This document shows positions 52,035-60,608 of a DNA stretch of 64,000 nt, in pieces. Each line of letters starts with the position of its first letter. The stretch's first letter is position 1. The position numbers were made by a program, and so were the translations under genes. Source of the stretch: Streptomyces geranii (GTDB taxonomy: Bacteria; Actinomycetota; Actinomycetes; Streptomycetales; Streptomycetaceae); contig NZ_PJME01000007.1 of NCBI RefSeq assembly GCF_002954775.1, forward strand, positions 248,001 through 312,000, read 5' to 3'. The notes under the pieces were generated by a model. The model saw only the letters and a list, made by a program, of their open reading frames with translations. It searched no databases and was not told the DNA's origin.

Positions 52035-54950
52035 CTATTCGAGAAGCTCCGCGTACGAACCCATGGCGAGGGCGATGTCCGCCTGCGCCCAGAACCGGTG
52101 ATAGGTGAACGAGGGCACGGCGCCGCCCGCCAGGTACGCCTCGATCTTCGACCAGTTGGGGTCGTTCTTGTAGAAGGAACGGATCGAGGCGAACGTCGAC
52201 GACGCGTTGATCGTGTCGCCGTTCGGCATCTTCCCCGTCCAGGCCGACGGCACGTAGATCCCGTCGTCGAAGCGGTTGTAGTCCGCGCGGGTCTCCGGGA
52301 CGGCGATGCCCAGGGTGTCCTGGTAGTTGGACCACATGCCGTCGAGGAGCGCCTTCGCCGTCGTCGCCGCCTCGGTGTCACCGGAGCGGTCGGCGTAGTA
52401 CGTCAGCGTCTTCGCGTACGCCGCCGCCACACCCACGTCGTTCGTGTAGTCGGCGACCGTGACGTGAAGTCCCGCGTTCGCGCCCGGAGTCGACGCGTTC
52501 CAGGTGTCGGGGGTGCCCGACCACTGGAGTGTCGACGGGATACGGTATGTGCCGTCCGGGTTGATGGTCGTCTTGGACAGGGCCCAGTCGACCCACTTGT
52601 CCAGGACGGTCTTCGCCGCCGCGTTGCCCGTCTGCTGGTAGTACTCGGCGACCCGCTCCATGGACCACGCCTGGAAGCCGAACCACTGGTTGGAAGGCGG
52701 GTCGTGGTACACCGGCTTCTCGTCGTAGTACATGCCGTAGAAGGTCGGCGTACCGGCCGGGGGAGTGGCGTACCGCCCCGCCCAGCTGTTGGTCGCGCCG
52801 CCCGCGATGGCACCCTCGTTGGACTGGAGCCAGCGGTAGAACTCGATCTGCCGGTTCAGGGACGTGGCCCAGTCGGTCTGCCCGGTCGTCGACTTGGGCT
52901 TCAGCGGGGCGTAGTTGGCGAGCGCGTAGGCGGCCAGGGGGTTCTGGTAGCCGCCGTGCGTGTGACTGGAGCCGATGCGCCAGGCCCAGCCGGCCGCCGT
53001 GTCGGTGGCGCCGCCCCACGCGTAGTACCAGGACATCAGATAGTGCGAGGCGTCCTTGCCGGTACCGGCCGGGCAGGTGGTCGGGCCGACGCAGTTGCCG
53101 ATTTTCTTGAAGTACTTGTCGTACATCGAATACCGCAGATAGTCGCCCATCTTCGCGGCCTTGCCCACGGTCGCCGAGACGTCGGCGCCCTTGCCCTGCT
53201 GCTTGGCCCAGACGTCCGCCCAGTACGCGGCCTGCACGGCCCGCGCGTCGGCGTCCGGGGCGTTGGTGAACTTCCACTGCTTGGCGTACGACGCGTCACC
53301 GGTGAACAGGTCCAGGTACCCGTTCGTACCGCCGTACTTGAAGGCGTCGCAGGTCGGCTGCGGAACCGTCTCCCACACCGATTCCTGCGGCCCGCGCTGG
53401 AAGGTGTTGATGTAGGAGGGACCGGTGTCCGTCGGACCCGCCTCGCACTTGCCGGGCGAGTTGCCGTAGCCGTAGACGTTGTCGACGTCCTGGAGCCAGT
53501 GCATGCCGTAGACGTCATCCGTGCCGTACGCGGTCTTCAGCTCGGCCGCGATCGGGTCGGGGCCGACCGAGACAGCGGTGTTGAGCGCGGCCGGGTACTG
53601 GCTCGGCAGGTCGTACTCGGGGGCGTACGTCGCCGGTTTCGACGCGTTGTAGAAGGAGTTGGTGGGCTGGTCGGCGTGGGTGGGGATCATGTACTGCTCC
53701 ATGATCGACCAGGCGCCGTTGAACTTGCTCCAGTCGCCCGTCACCTTGCCGTACATGGCCTGGAGCCACAGGAGGTAGCTGTACGCCTCCGACGTGGTCT
53801 CGTGGCCGTGGTCCGGCGCCTCGACGATCAGTGTCTCGACCGAGTGGTAGGGGATGCCCTCGGGGGAGAAGTAGCCGTTCGCCGGGTTGGTGATCTTGCC
53901 GTAGAGGTTCAGGAAGCGGGCGTCGTACACCTTCGAGGCGGCCAGCTGGGTGACGGTGACCGTCGCCTTGGCGTGGCCGGTGGCCGTCGAGTCGAAGGCC
54001 GCGGATCCGGTGCCCGTCGCGTTGGCGGTGATCGTCACCTTCTGGGCCGTGTTCCAGTTGGCCGGGGTGAAGGTGAGCGAGGCGCCGCCCGTCACCGACA
54101 GGCCGGTGTTGCCACTGGCCCGGGCTGTCGCCACGGTCACGTTCGCGCTCGGCTGCGTCGACAGCTTCACGTCGTACGTCGCCGACTGGCTCTGCTGCAC
54201 GCCGAGTTGGGTGGGCACGGCGACCACGGCGGGACCCGAGGCGACCGTGATGCCGACCGGTGTGGACGGCGCCGAGGCGCCCAGGCTGTCGTACGCCTTG
54301 GCCAGCAGCGAGTGGCTGCCCACGGACAGGGCGGTGGCCGAGTAGGTGTACGGCGCGGTCGTGTCCGTGCCGAGCAGCGTGGTGTCGTCGTAGAACTCGA
54401 TCTTCGTGATCGTCGCGTTGTCCGCAGCCGCCGCCGTGGCCGCCATCGGCACGGCGGTGCCCTGCGAGTAGACGGCGCCCGCGACCGGGCTGGTCAGCAC
54501 GGTGACCGGCGGCTGGTGGGCGCCCACGCAGGTCGTGCCGTTGACCGCGAAGGAGGTCGGCGCCGCGTTGGCGCCGCTGTAGGTGAACTGGCCACCGGTG
54601 CTGACGGCCGCGCCGGCCGCGATCGTCGCGTTGTACGTGGCGTTCTGCACGGTGACCGTCTGCCCGGACTGGGACCAGGTGCCGTTCCAGCCATTGCTGA
54701 GCCGCTGGTTGCCCGCGTAGGCGTACGTCAGTGTCCAGCCGTTGATGACGTCCGTACCGCGGTTGGTGATCGTCAGGTCCGCGGTGAAACCGGACCCCCA
54801 GTCGTTCGTCTTGTAGTCGACGCTGCACTGAACTGCCGCCGCCTGCGCGGGAGTTGTGCCTGTTGCGAGCATGGTCAAGGGGAGGGCGAGGGCCGCCACG
54901 ACAGCGGTCCAGAACCGTCGCGCGAGGCGGCGTCTGTGTCGGGAGTGCAT
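52035..54950 (-). CDS. Secreted GH48 cellobiohydrolase with N-terminal CBM2 and Ig-like domains
   Basis: A 971-residue processive exocellulase acting from the reducing end of cellulose. Order: signal peptide (to about TPAQAAA), CBM2 (about 38-138), an Ig-like domain of the PF17957 type (about 145-235; [20 protein letters not shown]), a second beta-sandwich (about 236-330) and the GH48 catalytic domain to the end. The catalytic acid Glu is in [16 protein letters not shown]. Trp-rich tunnel segments ([19 protein letters not shown]) are present. ATG at 54950 has AGGAGG upstream. A perfect CebR box lies 71 bp upstream. Confidence 0.95.
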   Translation of the reverse strand: MHSRHRRRLARRFWTAVVAALALPLTMLATGTTPAQAAAVQCSVDYKTNDWGSGFTADLTITNRGTDVINGWTLTYAYAGNQRLSNGWNGTWSQSGQTVTVQNATYNATIAAGAAVSTGGQFTYSGANAAPTSFAVNGTTCVGAHQPPVTVLTSPVAGAVYSQGTAVPMAATAAAADNATITKIEFYDDTTLLGTDTTAPYTYSATALSVGSHSLLAKAYDSLGASAPSTPVGITVASGPAVVAVPTQLGVQQSQSATYDVKLSTQPSANVTVATARASGNTGLSVTGGASLTFTPANWNTAQKVTITANATGTGSAAFDSTATGHAKATVTVTQLAASKVYDARFLNLYGKITNPANGYFSPEGIPYHSVETLIVEAPDHGHETTSEAYSYLLWLQAMYGKVTGDWSKFNGAWSIMEQYMIPTHADQPTNSFYNASKPATYAPEYDLPSQYPAALNTAVSVGPDPIAAELKTAYGTDDVYGMHWLQDVDNVYGYGNSPGKCEAGPTDTGPSYINTFQRGPQESVWETVPQPTCDAFKYGGTNGYLDLFTGDASYAKQWKFTNAPDADARAVQAAYWADVWAKQQGKGADVSATVGKAAKMGDYLRYSMYDKYFKKIGNCVGPTTCPAGTGKDASHYLMSWYYAWGGATDTAAGWAWRIGSSHTHGGYQNPLAAYALANYAPLKPKSTTGQTDWATSLNRQIEFYRWLQSNEGAIAGGATNSWAGRYATPPAGTPTFYGMYYDEKPVYHDPPSNQWFGFQAWSMERVAEYYQQTGNAAAKTVLDKWVDWALSKTTINPDGTYRIPSTLQWSGTPDTWNASTPGANAGLHVTVADYTNDVGVAAAYAKTLTYYADRSGDTEAATTAKALLDGMWSNYQDTLGIAVPETRADYNRFDDGIYVPSAWTGKMPNGDTINASSTFASIRSFYKNDPNWSKIEAYLAGGAVPSFTYHRFWAQADIALAMGSYAELLE

Positions 54951-55020
54951 GGTGCTGGTTCCTCCTAGCGGCTCGGAGGTGCTCGTGGAGAAGTGGGGAG
55001 AGCAACAAGCCTTGAACCAG

Positions 55021-55034
55021 TGGGAGCGCTCCCA
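55021..55034. promoter_or_regulatory. CebR box, perfect (upstream of GH48)
   Basis: TGGGAGCGCTCCCA is the exact 14-bp palindrome bound by the cello-oligosaccharide repressor CebR in Streptomyces. It lies 71-84 bp upstream of the GH48 start and 190 bp from the divergent GH5 start. Confidence 0.85.
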
Positions 55035-55162
55035 TATTGAAGACAGGCGTGTCAAGGGTCAAGGTGTTTGAAGACTCGAATTGATTCGACGACGACATCT
55101 GATGGAAACACGTCAACTCTCTGTCCTTTGCCGTCACTTGGCGCTAGCTTCATTGACACCAG

Positions 55163-55176
55163 TGGGAGCGGTTCCA
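55163..55176. promoter_or_regulatory. CebR box, variant (upstream of GH5)
   Basis: TGGGAGCGGTTCCA matches the CebR consensus at 12 of 14 positions. It lies 49-62 bp upstream of the GH5 start. ATTGACA immediately before it (55152-55158) resembles a -35 box, which would place the site over the promoter. Confidence 0.7.
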
Positions 55177-55224
55177 TCAGTCGACGCGTCCGCCACGACG
55201 CGCCCGATCTGCAAGGAGTCGCTC

Positions 55225-56721
55225 ATGCGACACCCCCCGCGTTCAGGTCTTTTAGTCGTGCTCGGCGCTACCGCCGCCCTTGTGGGCACCGCGGTCGTAC
55301 CGGTCGTCACGGCATCGGGAGCCACCCCCGCGTGCACGGTGGAATACACCCTCACCAGTGCGTGGGACGCCGGCTTCCAGGGCTCCGTCAGGATCACCAA
55401 CAACCAGGCGGCGCTCAGCAGTTGGAGTCTCACCTTCGACTTCGGCGCAGGTCAGAAGCTCACCCAGGGCTGGAACGCCAAGTGGTCCCAGTCCGGCACC
55501 ACCGTCACCGCGGCCAACGAGACGTACAACGGCTCGCTGGGCACGGGAGCGAGCGTCAGCGCGGGGTTCCTCGCCTCACGGGCCGGGAGCAATCCCGTAC
55601 CGGCGTCGTTCAAGCTCAACGGGACGACATGCAACGTCGACACGGAGCCGACCCCGACCCCTACCCCCACCCCGACTCCGTCGCCCTCCGTTCCACCGGC
55701 CCCCGGTGACGGGCCACCCGCCCTGCATGTGTCCGGCAACAAGCTCGTCGACTCCGGCGGCGCCACCCGGCGGCTGCTCGGCGTCAACCGCTCCGGCGGC
55801 GAGTTCGCGTGCGTCCAGGGCAACGGCATCTGGGACGGACCCGTCGACGACGCCTCGGTGAAGGCGATCGCCGACTGGAAGGTCAACACCGTACGCATCC
55901 CGCTGAACGAGGAGTGCTGGCTCGGGCTGTCCAACATCAGACCCGAGTACGCGGGCGCCAACTACATCGCCGCCGTCAAGGACCTGGTGGCGAAGGTGAA
56001 GGCGCACGGCATGACCCCGATGGTCGAACTGCACTGGACCTGGGGCCAGTACACGGGCAACTCGGCCGGCTGCTCCGACGTGCACGCCAGCTGCCAGAAG
56101 CCCATGCCGAACATGCAGTACACGCCCGCCTTCTGGACCTCGGTCGCCAACACCTTCAAGGGCGACACGGCCGTCGTCTTCGACCTCTTCAACGAGCCCT
56201 ACCCGGACCGCGCCACCTCCACGGCGGCCCAGGCCTGGACCTGCTGGCGGGACGGCGGCACCTGCCCCGGCATCGGGTACGAGGTCGCCGGTATGCAGGA
56301 TCTGATCGACGCCGTCCGGGCCACCGGCGCCAAGAACGTGATCCTCGCCGCCGGGCTCGCCTACTCCAACGACCTCAGCCAGTGGCTGGCGTACCGGCCG
56401 ACCGACCCGGCGGGCAATCTCGCCGCCGCCTGGCACGTCTACAACTTCAACTCCTGTGTCAGCGAAAGCTGCTGGGACTCGACACTCGCGCCGGTCGCCG
56501 CCCAGGTCCCGCTGGTCGCGGGCGAGATCGGCGAGAACACCTGCGCGCACTCCTTCGTCGACCGGGTCATGAAGTGGTTCGACGACCGCTCGCTGTCGTA
56601 CCTCGGCTGGACCTGGAACACCTGGAACTGCGCCACCGGCCCGTCCCTGATCTCCGGTTACGACGGCACACCCACCGCCTTCGGAATCGGCCTGCGCGAC
56701 CATCTGCGCGCCATCGGTTAG
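55225..56721 (+). CDS. Secreted GH5 endoglucanase with N-terminal CBM2, with a TTA codon
   Basis: A 498-residue cellulase. Signal peptide (about 1-33), CBM2 (about 36-130; CTVEYTLTSAWDAGFQGSV), a Pro-Thr linker (about 133-150), then a GH5 barrel. The acid/base Glu324 is in FDLFNEPYPD and the nucleophile Glu434 in LVAGEIGENTC; WTWNTWNC ends the active-site cleft. ATG at 55225 follows AAGGAG. Codon 10 (55252-55254), inside the signal peptide, is TTA, so bldA tRNA may limit expression. It diverges from GH48 around CebR boxes and precedes GH6 by 90 bp. Confidence 0.95.
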   Translation: MRHPPRSGLLVVLGATAALVGTAVVPVVTASGATPACTVEYTLTSAWDAGFQGSVRITNNQAALSSWSLTFDFGAGQKLTQGWNAKWSQSGTTVTAANETYNGSLGTGASVSAGFLASRAGSNPVPASFKLNGTTCNVDTEPTPTPTPTPTPSPSVPPAPGDGPPALHVSGNKLVDSGGATRRLLGVNRSGGEFACVQGNGIWDGPVDDASVKAIADWKVNTVRIPLNEECWLGLSNIRPEYAGANYIAAVKDLVAKVKAHGMTPMVELHWTWGQYTGNSAGCSDVHASCQKPMPNMQYTPAFWTSVANTFKGDTAVVFDLFNEPYPDRATSTAAQAWTCWRDGGTCPGIGYEVAGMQDLIDAVRATGAKNVILAAGLAYSNDLSQWLAYRPTDPAGNLAAAWHVYNFNSCVSESCWDSTLAPVAAQVPLVAGEIGENTCAHSFVDRVMKWFDDRSLSYLGWTWNTWNCATGPSLISGYDGTPTAFGIGLRDHLRAIG

Positions 56722-56729
56722 CGCTCCAA
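56716..56729. promoter_or_regulatory. Weak CebR-like half site before GH6
   Basis: GGTTAGCGCTCCAA retains the central AGCGCTCC of the CebR box (10 of 14 matches). It overlaps the GH5 stop codon and lies 83-96 bp before the GH6 start. It may be fortuitous. Confidence 0.3.
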
Positions 56730-56811
56730 CTCCCCTTCACGGCAAGGCGCTTCTCACCCCTCCCGGAAAACGAACGGAACACGACCGGAACACGAGAGGA
56801 CACCCGCACTC

Positions 56812-58518
56812 ATGAGCCGTACCAGAACAGCGATCCTCGCTGCCATGGCGCTGGTCGCCGGTGCCACCGGCGCCGCCGTCGCAGCCGCCCCGGCCGACGT
56901 CGGCATCGCCGCGATCCCCTGCACCGTCGACTACAAGGTGCAGAGCCAGTGGAACACCGGCTTCACCGCCGCCGTGACGATCACCAACAACAGCGCGGCC
57001 AAGTCGAGTTGGGCCGTGAAGTGGTCGTACGCCGGTAACCAGCAGGTGACCAGCGGCTGGAACGCGAAGATCACCCAGGCCGGCACCGCCGTGACCGCCG
57101 CCAACGAGACCTACAACGGGACGCTCGCCACCGGCGGTTCGGTGAGCTTCGGCTTCAACGGCAGCTACAGCGGCACCAACTCGCTCCCGACGACCTTCAC
57201 CCTCGACGGCGTCACCTGCAACGTCGACGACGGCGGGGGCGGCCCCACGACCCCGCCGGGCACCGGCACCAGGGTCGACAACCCGTACGCGGGCGCCAAG
57301 GTGTACGTGAACCCGGAGTGGTCCGCGAAGGCAGCCGCCGAGACGGGCGGCAGCCGGATCTCCAGCCAGCCCACCGGTGTGTGGCTGGACCGGATCGCCG
57401 CGATCAACGGCGTCAACGGCGGGATGGGCCTGCGCGCCCACCTCGACGCGGCCCTCCAGCAGAAGGGCACCGGCGAACTCGTCGTCCAGCTGGTCATCTA
57501 CAACCTGCCCGGACGCGACTGCGCGGCGCTCGCCTCCAACGGCGAACTCGGCCCGACGGAGATCGACCGCTACAAGACCGCCTACATCGACCCGATCGCG
57601 GCGATCCTCGCGGACACCAAGTACGCGGGCCTGCGCATCGTCACGACCGTCGAGATCGACTCGCTGCCCAACCTCGTCACCAACACCGGCAGCCGGCCCA
57701 CGGCCACGCCCGCGTGCGACGTGATGAAGGCGAACGGCAACTACGTCAAGGGCGTCGGCTACGCGCTCAACAAGCTCGGTGACGTGCCGAACGTGTACAA
57801 CTACGTCGACGCCGGCCACCACGGCTGGATCGGCTGGGACGACAACTTCGGCGCCTCCGCCGACGTGTTCAAGCAGGCGGCCACCGCCGAGGGCGCGACC
57901 GTCAACGACGTGCACGGGTTCATCACCAACACGGCGAACTACAGCGCCCTGAAGGAGAACAACTTCACCATCAACGACAACGTGGCCGGCAAGTCCGTCC
58001 GCGAGTCGAAGTGGGTGGACTGGAACCGGTACACCGACGAGCTGTCCTTCGCGCAGGCGTTCAGGAACCAGCTGGTCACGGTCGGCTTCCCGTCCACCAT
58101 CGGCATGCTGATCGACACGTCCAGGAACGGCTGGGGCGGCACCGCGCGGCCGGCCGGTCCGGGAGCGACGACCACGGTCGACACGTATGTCGACGGCGGG
58201 CGCTACGACCGGCGCATCCATGTCGGGAACTGGTGCAACCAGTCCGGGGCGGGTCTGGGCGAACGGCCCAAGGCCGCTCCGGCGACCGGGATCGACGCGT
58301 ATGTGTGGATGAAGCCTCCGGGGGAGTCGGACGGGTCCAGCTCGGCGATCCCGAACGACGAGGGCAAGGGGTTCGACCGGATGTGCGACCCGACCTACAC
58401 CGGTAACCCGCGGAACAACAACAACATGTCCGGGGCGTTGGCGAACTCGCCGGTGTCGGGGCACTGGTTCTCGGCGCAGTTCCAGGAACTGATGAGGAAC
58501 GCGTACCCGGCACTCTGA
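56812..58518 (+). CDS. Secreted GH6 cellobiohydrolase with N-terminal CBM2
   Basis: A 568-residue exocellulase acting from the non-reducing end, complementing GH48. Signal peptide (about 1-26), CBM2 (about 36-140; CTVDYKVQSQWNTGFTAAV), a Gly/Pro/Thr linker, then GH6. Family signatures are IYNLPGRDCAALASNGE (with a conserved Asp), VEIDSLPNLV and YVDAGHHGWIGW, the last carrying the proton donor. LIDTSRNGWGG and YVWMKPPGESDGS close the tunnel. ATG at 56812 follows GAGAGGA. It is likely transcribed together with or just after GH5. Confidence 0.95.
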   Translation: MSRTRTAILAAMALVAGATGAAVAAAPADVGIAAIPCTVDYKVQSQWNTGFTAAVTITNNSAAKSSWAVKWSYAGNQQVTSGWNAKITQAGTAVTAANETYNGTLATGGSVSFGFNGSYSGTNSLPTTFTLDGVTCNVDDGGGGPTTPPGTGTRVDNPYAGAKVYVNPEWSAKAAAETGGSRISSQPTGVWLDRIAAINGVNGGMGLRAHLDAALQQKGTGELVVQLVIYNLPGRDCAALASNGELGPTEIDRYKTAYIDPIAAILADTKYAGLRIVTTVEIDSLPNLVTNTGSRPTATPACDVMKANGNYVKGVGYALNKLGDVPNVYNYVDAGHHGWIGWDDNFGASADVFKQAATAEGATVNDVHGFITNTANYSALKENNFTINDNVAGKSVRESKWVDWNRYTDELSFAQAFRNQLVTVGFPSTIGMLIDTSRNGWGGTARPAGPGATTTVDTYVDGGRYDRRIHVGNWCNQSGAGLGERPKAAPATGIDAYVWMKPPGESDGSSSAIPNDEGKGFDRMCDPTYTGNPRNNNNMSGALANSPVSGHWFSAQFQELMRNAYPAL

Positions 58519-58559
58519 GTTCCGTCGGGCCCGTGGTGTTTCGACCGCGGGCCCGGTGG

Positions 58560-58605
58560 GGGCTGGTCGCGCAGTTCCCCGCGCCCCTGAAGACAGGGGC
58601 GCGGG
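58560..58605. terminator. Terminator; intergenic element copy 3
   Basis: GGCTGGTCGCGCAG and then the hairpin GCGCCCCTG-AAGA-CAGGGGCGC (58581-58602) form the third copy of the element also seen at 25202 and 40648. It follows GH6. A further hairpin (58651-58663 with 58679-58690) overlaps the end of the convergent dioxygenase gene. Confidence 0.65.
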
Positions 58606-58662
58606 TGTGCGCCAGAGTCCACCGGAGCCGTCCGAACAACTGAACGTGATCCGCCAGGGGGC

Positions 58663-59433
58663 TCAGTCGTTCTTCCCCAGCCCCTGGCGGATCGCGAACT
58701 CCACCGGTGAGTAGTTCTCGTCCTCGCGGTTCAGGTCGTACGGGGCCGTCGGGTGCAGTGGAGGCTGGGCCATGAAGCGGGGGCGGGTGCCGTGGTGGGG
58801 CTGGGCCGCGTGGACCAGGAAGGGGTGGCAGAGGTAGACGTCGCCAGGGCGACCCGTGGCGTGCGCCAGTGGGCGGTGGGCCGAGGACTCGACCAGCTGC
58901 GGGGCAATCTCAAGGCCCGAGACGCCCTTCTCACCGTACGGCTCCAGGAGCGGTGGTACGTCCAGATGGGAGCCCACCCGGATGCGGGTCGGGGCGTCCT
59001 CCTCGCCGACCTCGGTGAACAGGAACAGCATCAACAGGGCGCGGTCCCGGGAGCGGAGATTCGTGTACGGCCAGTCGGCGCCCTCGACGGCGTAGCTGCC
59101 CTCGATGTGCCAGCCCGCGTCGTCCGGTTCCTCCTCGTGCGGGAACCGCAGCGGGAAGCTGCCCAGTGAGTAGCGCGACGCCCAGCGGTCCTCGCCCACC
59201 AGGATGTCGAACGCCTCATGCAGCACAGGGGTGTTGACCGCCGCCGCGAACGGACCCTGGGCCATGTCCGACACCCAGTGCACCGGCTTCGTCCAGGTGC
59301 CGGGGTCGTCCGGGTCGCACCCCGTCTCCCGCCACAGCAGCCGGGCGCAGTGCTCGGCGACGCGCGGCGGAAAGGCGCCCTCGATCTTCACGAACCCGTC
59401 TTCGAGGAAGCGCTCCACCAGCTCGTCAGTCAT
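58663..59433 (-). CDS. Phytanoyl-CoA dioxygenase (PhyH)-like enzyme
   Basis: A 256-residue non-haem Fe(II)/2-oxoglutarate-type oxygenase-like protein. LVERFLEDGFVKIEGAF is the typical PhyH N-terminus. The iron triad is expected as WHIEGSY-type HxE/D (His in DDAGWHIEGSYAV) with a distal His in LCHPFLVHAAQPHHG, and an Arg follows in TRPRFM. The first site has Glu rather than the usual Asp. ATG at 59433 is used; an in-frame ATG at 59442 is equally possible. It diverges from a methyltransferase across a palindromic operator. The substrate is unknown. Confidence 0.78.
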   Translation of the reverse strand: MTDELVERFLEDGFVKIEGAFPPRVAEHCARLLWRETGCDPDDPGTWTKPVHWVSDMAQGPFAAAVNTPVLHEAFDILVGEDRWASRYSLGSFPLRFPHEEEPDDAGWHIEGSYAVEGADWPYTNLRSRDRALLMLFLFTEVGEEDAPTRIRVGSHLDVPPLLEPYGEKGVSGLEIAPQLVESSAHRPLAHATGRPGDVYLCHPFLVHAAQPHHGTRPRFMAQPPLHPTAPYDLNREDENYSPVEFAIRQGLGKND

Positions 59434-59509
59434 ACGGGACATCGTGGGGGAGCGGGGCGGGCCCGCGCATCCGGTTTTTGCCGTGCCTGTTCGAGGGCCG
59501 CGTCCCGGT

Positions 59510-59524
59510 TTGCCGTAACGGCAA
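59510..59524. promoter_or_regulatory. Palindromic operator between dioxygenase and methyltransferase genes
   Basis: TTGCCGTAACGGCAA is a perfect 15-bp palindrome. A further half site TTGCCGT lies at 59478-59484, 32 bp (three turns) away. Both lie in the 157-bp gap between divergent genes. The regulator is not encoded next to it. Confidence 0.6.
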
Positions 59525-59590
59525 CAGAACTGGCCCGGTCGGCGAGGTCGGAGCAGGCTGGTGGCAACGACAAGGGGAGGCCCGTACACC

Positions 59591-60511
59591 ATGGCCCATC
59601 AGCACCGGCACCAGCCTCAGCACACCCAAGAGCACATCCAGGACCACGCCCACGCGCATGCCCACGGTGACATCGACTTCGGCACGATGATCCCCATGCT
59701 GGAGGGCCAGGCCCGGTTGTTCGCGCCGCTGTACGCCGACGCCCTGGCCTGGCTGTCCCGGCAGCAGCCCGAGCCGGGGCTGATCGTCGACGCGGGCAGT
59801 GGCCCCGGCATCATCTCGGGCTACTTCGCGGAGGCGTTCCCCGAGGCCCGTATCGTCGCGGCGGACGCTTCGGCGGCGCTCCTGGAGCGGGCCCGCGAGA
59901 ACGCCGAACGCCTGGGCAACGCCGACCGGTTCAGCACCGTAGAAGCCGAACTCCCCAACGGGCTCGGCGAGTTGGAGTACCCCGCCGACCTGGTGTGGTC
60001 GAGCCGCGTCGTCCATCACGTCGGCGACCAGCGGGCCGGCCTCATCGCGCTGGCGGCCGTACTCGCGCCCGGCGGCACCCTCGCCGTGATGGAGGGCGGC
60101 CTCCCCGAGCGGAACCTGCCGCGTGACCTCGGCTTCGGGCGCCCCGGCCTGGAGACCCGGATGGACCTGATCGAGCAGACCTGGTTCAGCGAGATGCGCA
60201 CCACGCTGCCCGGCCATGTGCGGGAGACCGAGGACTGGCCGGCCCTGCTCACCGCCGCCGGTCTGCGTCCTTCCGGCACCCGTTCCTTCGTCCTCGACCT
60301 CCCGGCTCCGCTCGCGGACGAGGCCCGCGCCTATGTGATCGGCGTCTTCGACCGGCGCCGCTCGATGTTCGGCGAGGAACTCGACGCCGAGGACCGCGCC
60401 ACCCTCGACCGCCTCCTCGACCCCGACGACAAGGCGAGCCTGCACCACCGCCCCGACGTCTTCGTGCTCGCCGCGCACACGCTGTACACGGCCACCAAGC
60501 CGGGGGAGTGA
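59591..60511 (+). CDS. SAM-dependent methyltransferase with His-rich N-terminus
   Basis: A 306-residue methyltransferase with motif I LIVDAGSGPGIISGYFA, IVAADASAALLERA with the ribose Asp, DLVWSSRVVHHVGD and VLAPGGTLAVMEGG. The first 25 residues carry many His (HQHRHQPQH, then HAHAHAHG), suggesting metal binding or metal-dependent folding. ATG at 59591 follows GGGGAGG, which makes the His-rich stretch a real part of the protein. The target is unknown; sharing a control region with the PhyH-like gene suggests joint action. Confidence 0.85.
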   Translation: MAHQHRHQPQHTQEHIQDHAHAHAHGDIDFGTMIPMLEGQARLFAPLYADALAWLSRQQPEPGLIVDAGSGPGIISGYFAEAFPEARIVAADASAALLERARENAERLGNADRFSTVEAELPNGLGELEYPADLVWSSRVVHHVGDQRAGLIALAAVLAPGGTLAVMEGGLPERNLPRDLGFGRPGLETRMDLIEQTWFSEMRTTLPGHVRETEDWPALLTAAGLRPSGTRSFVLDLPAPLADEARAYVIGVFDRRRSMFGEELDAEDRATLDRLLDPDDKASLHHRPDVFVLAAHTLYTATKPGE

Positions 60512-60535
60512 GCGCCGGGGAGTCCCTCAACTCCC

Positions 60536-60566
60536 TTGACTTGGAGAGCACTTCAAGTGATGGACT
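60536..60566 (+). promoter_or_regulatory. MerR-type promoter with operator in a 19-bp spacer
   Basis: A -35 box TTGACT (60536-60541) and a -10-like TGGACT (60561-60566) are separated by 19 bp, the long spacing used by MerR-family activators. Between them lies the 20-bp imperfect palindrome ACTTGGAGAGCACTTCAAGT (60539-60558, 8 of 10 pairs). It lies 43 bp before the SDR gene. No MerR gene is in the window. Confidence 0.75.
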
Positions 60567-60608
60567 CTCCGCCGTTCACCACACACCGAACGGCACACAG
60601 GGGGAACC

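Noticed and set aside
52098..54968. A 956-codon plus-strand frame opposite GH48
   Set aside because: It is antisense to a clear GH48 protein and has an Arg/Gly/Val-rich composition typical of shadows.
46856..58518. Cellulosome-like locus
   Set aside because: The enzymes carry CBM2 modules, but no dockerin or cohesin repeats were seen, so they are free secreted enzymes.
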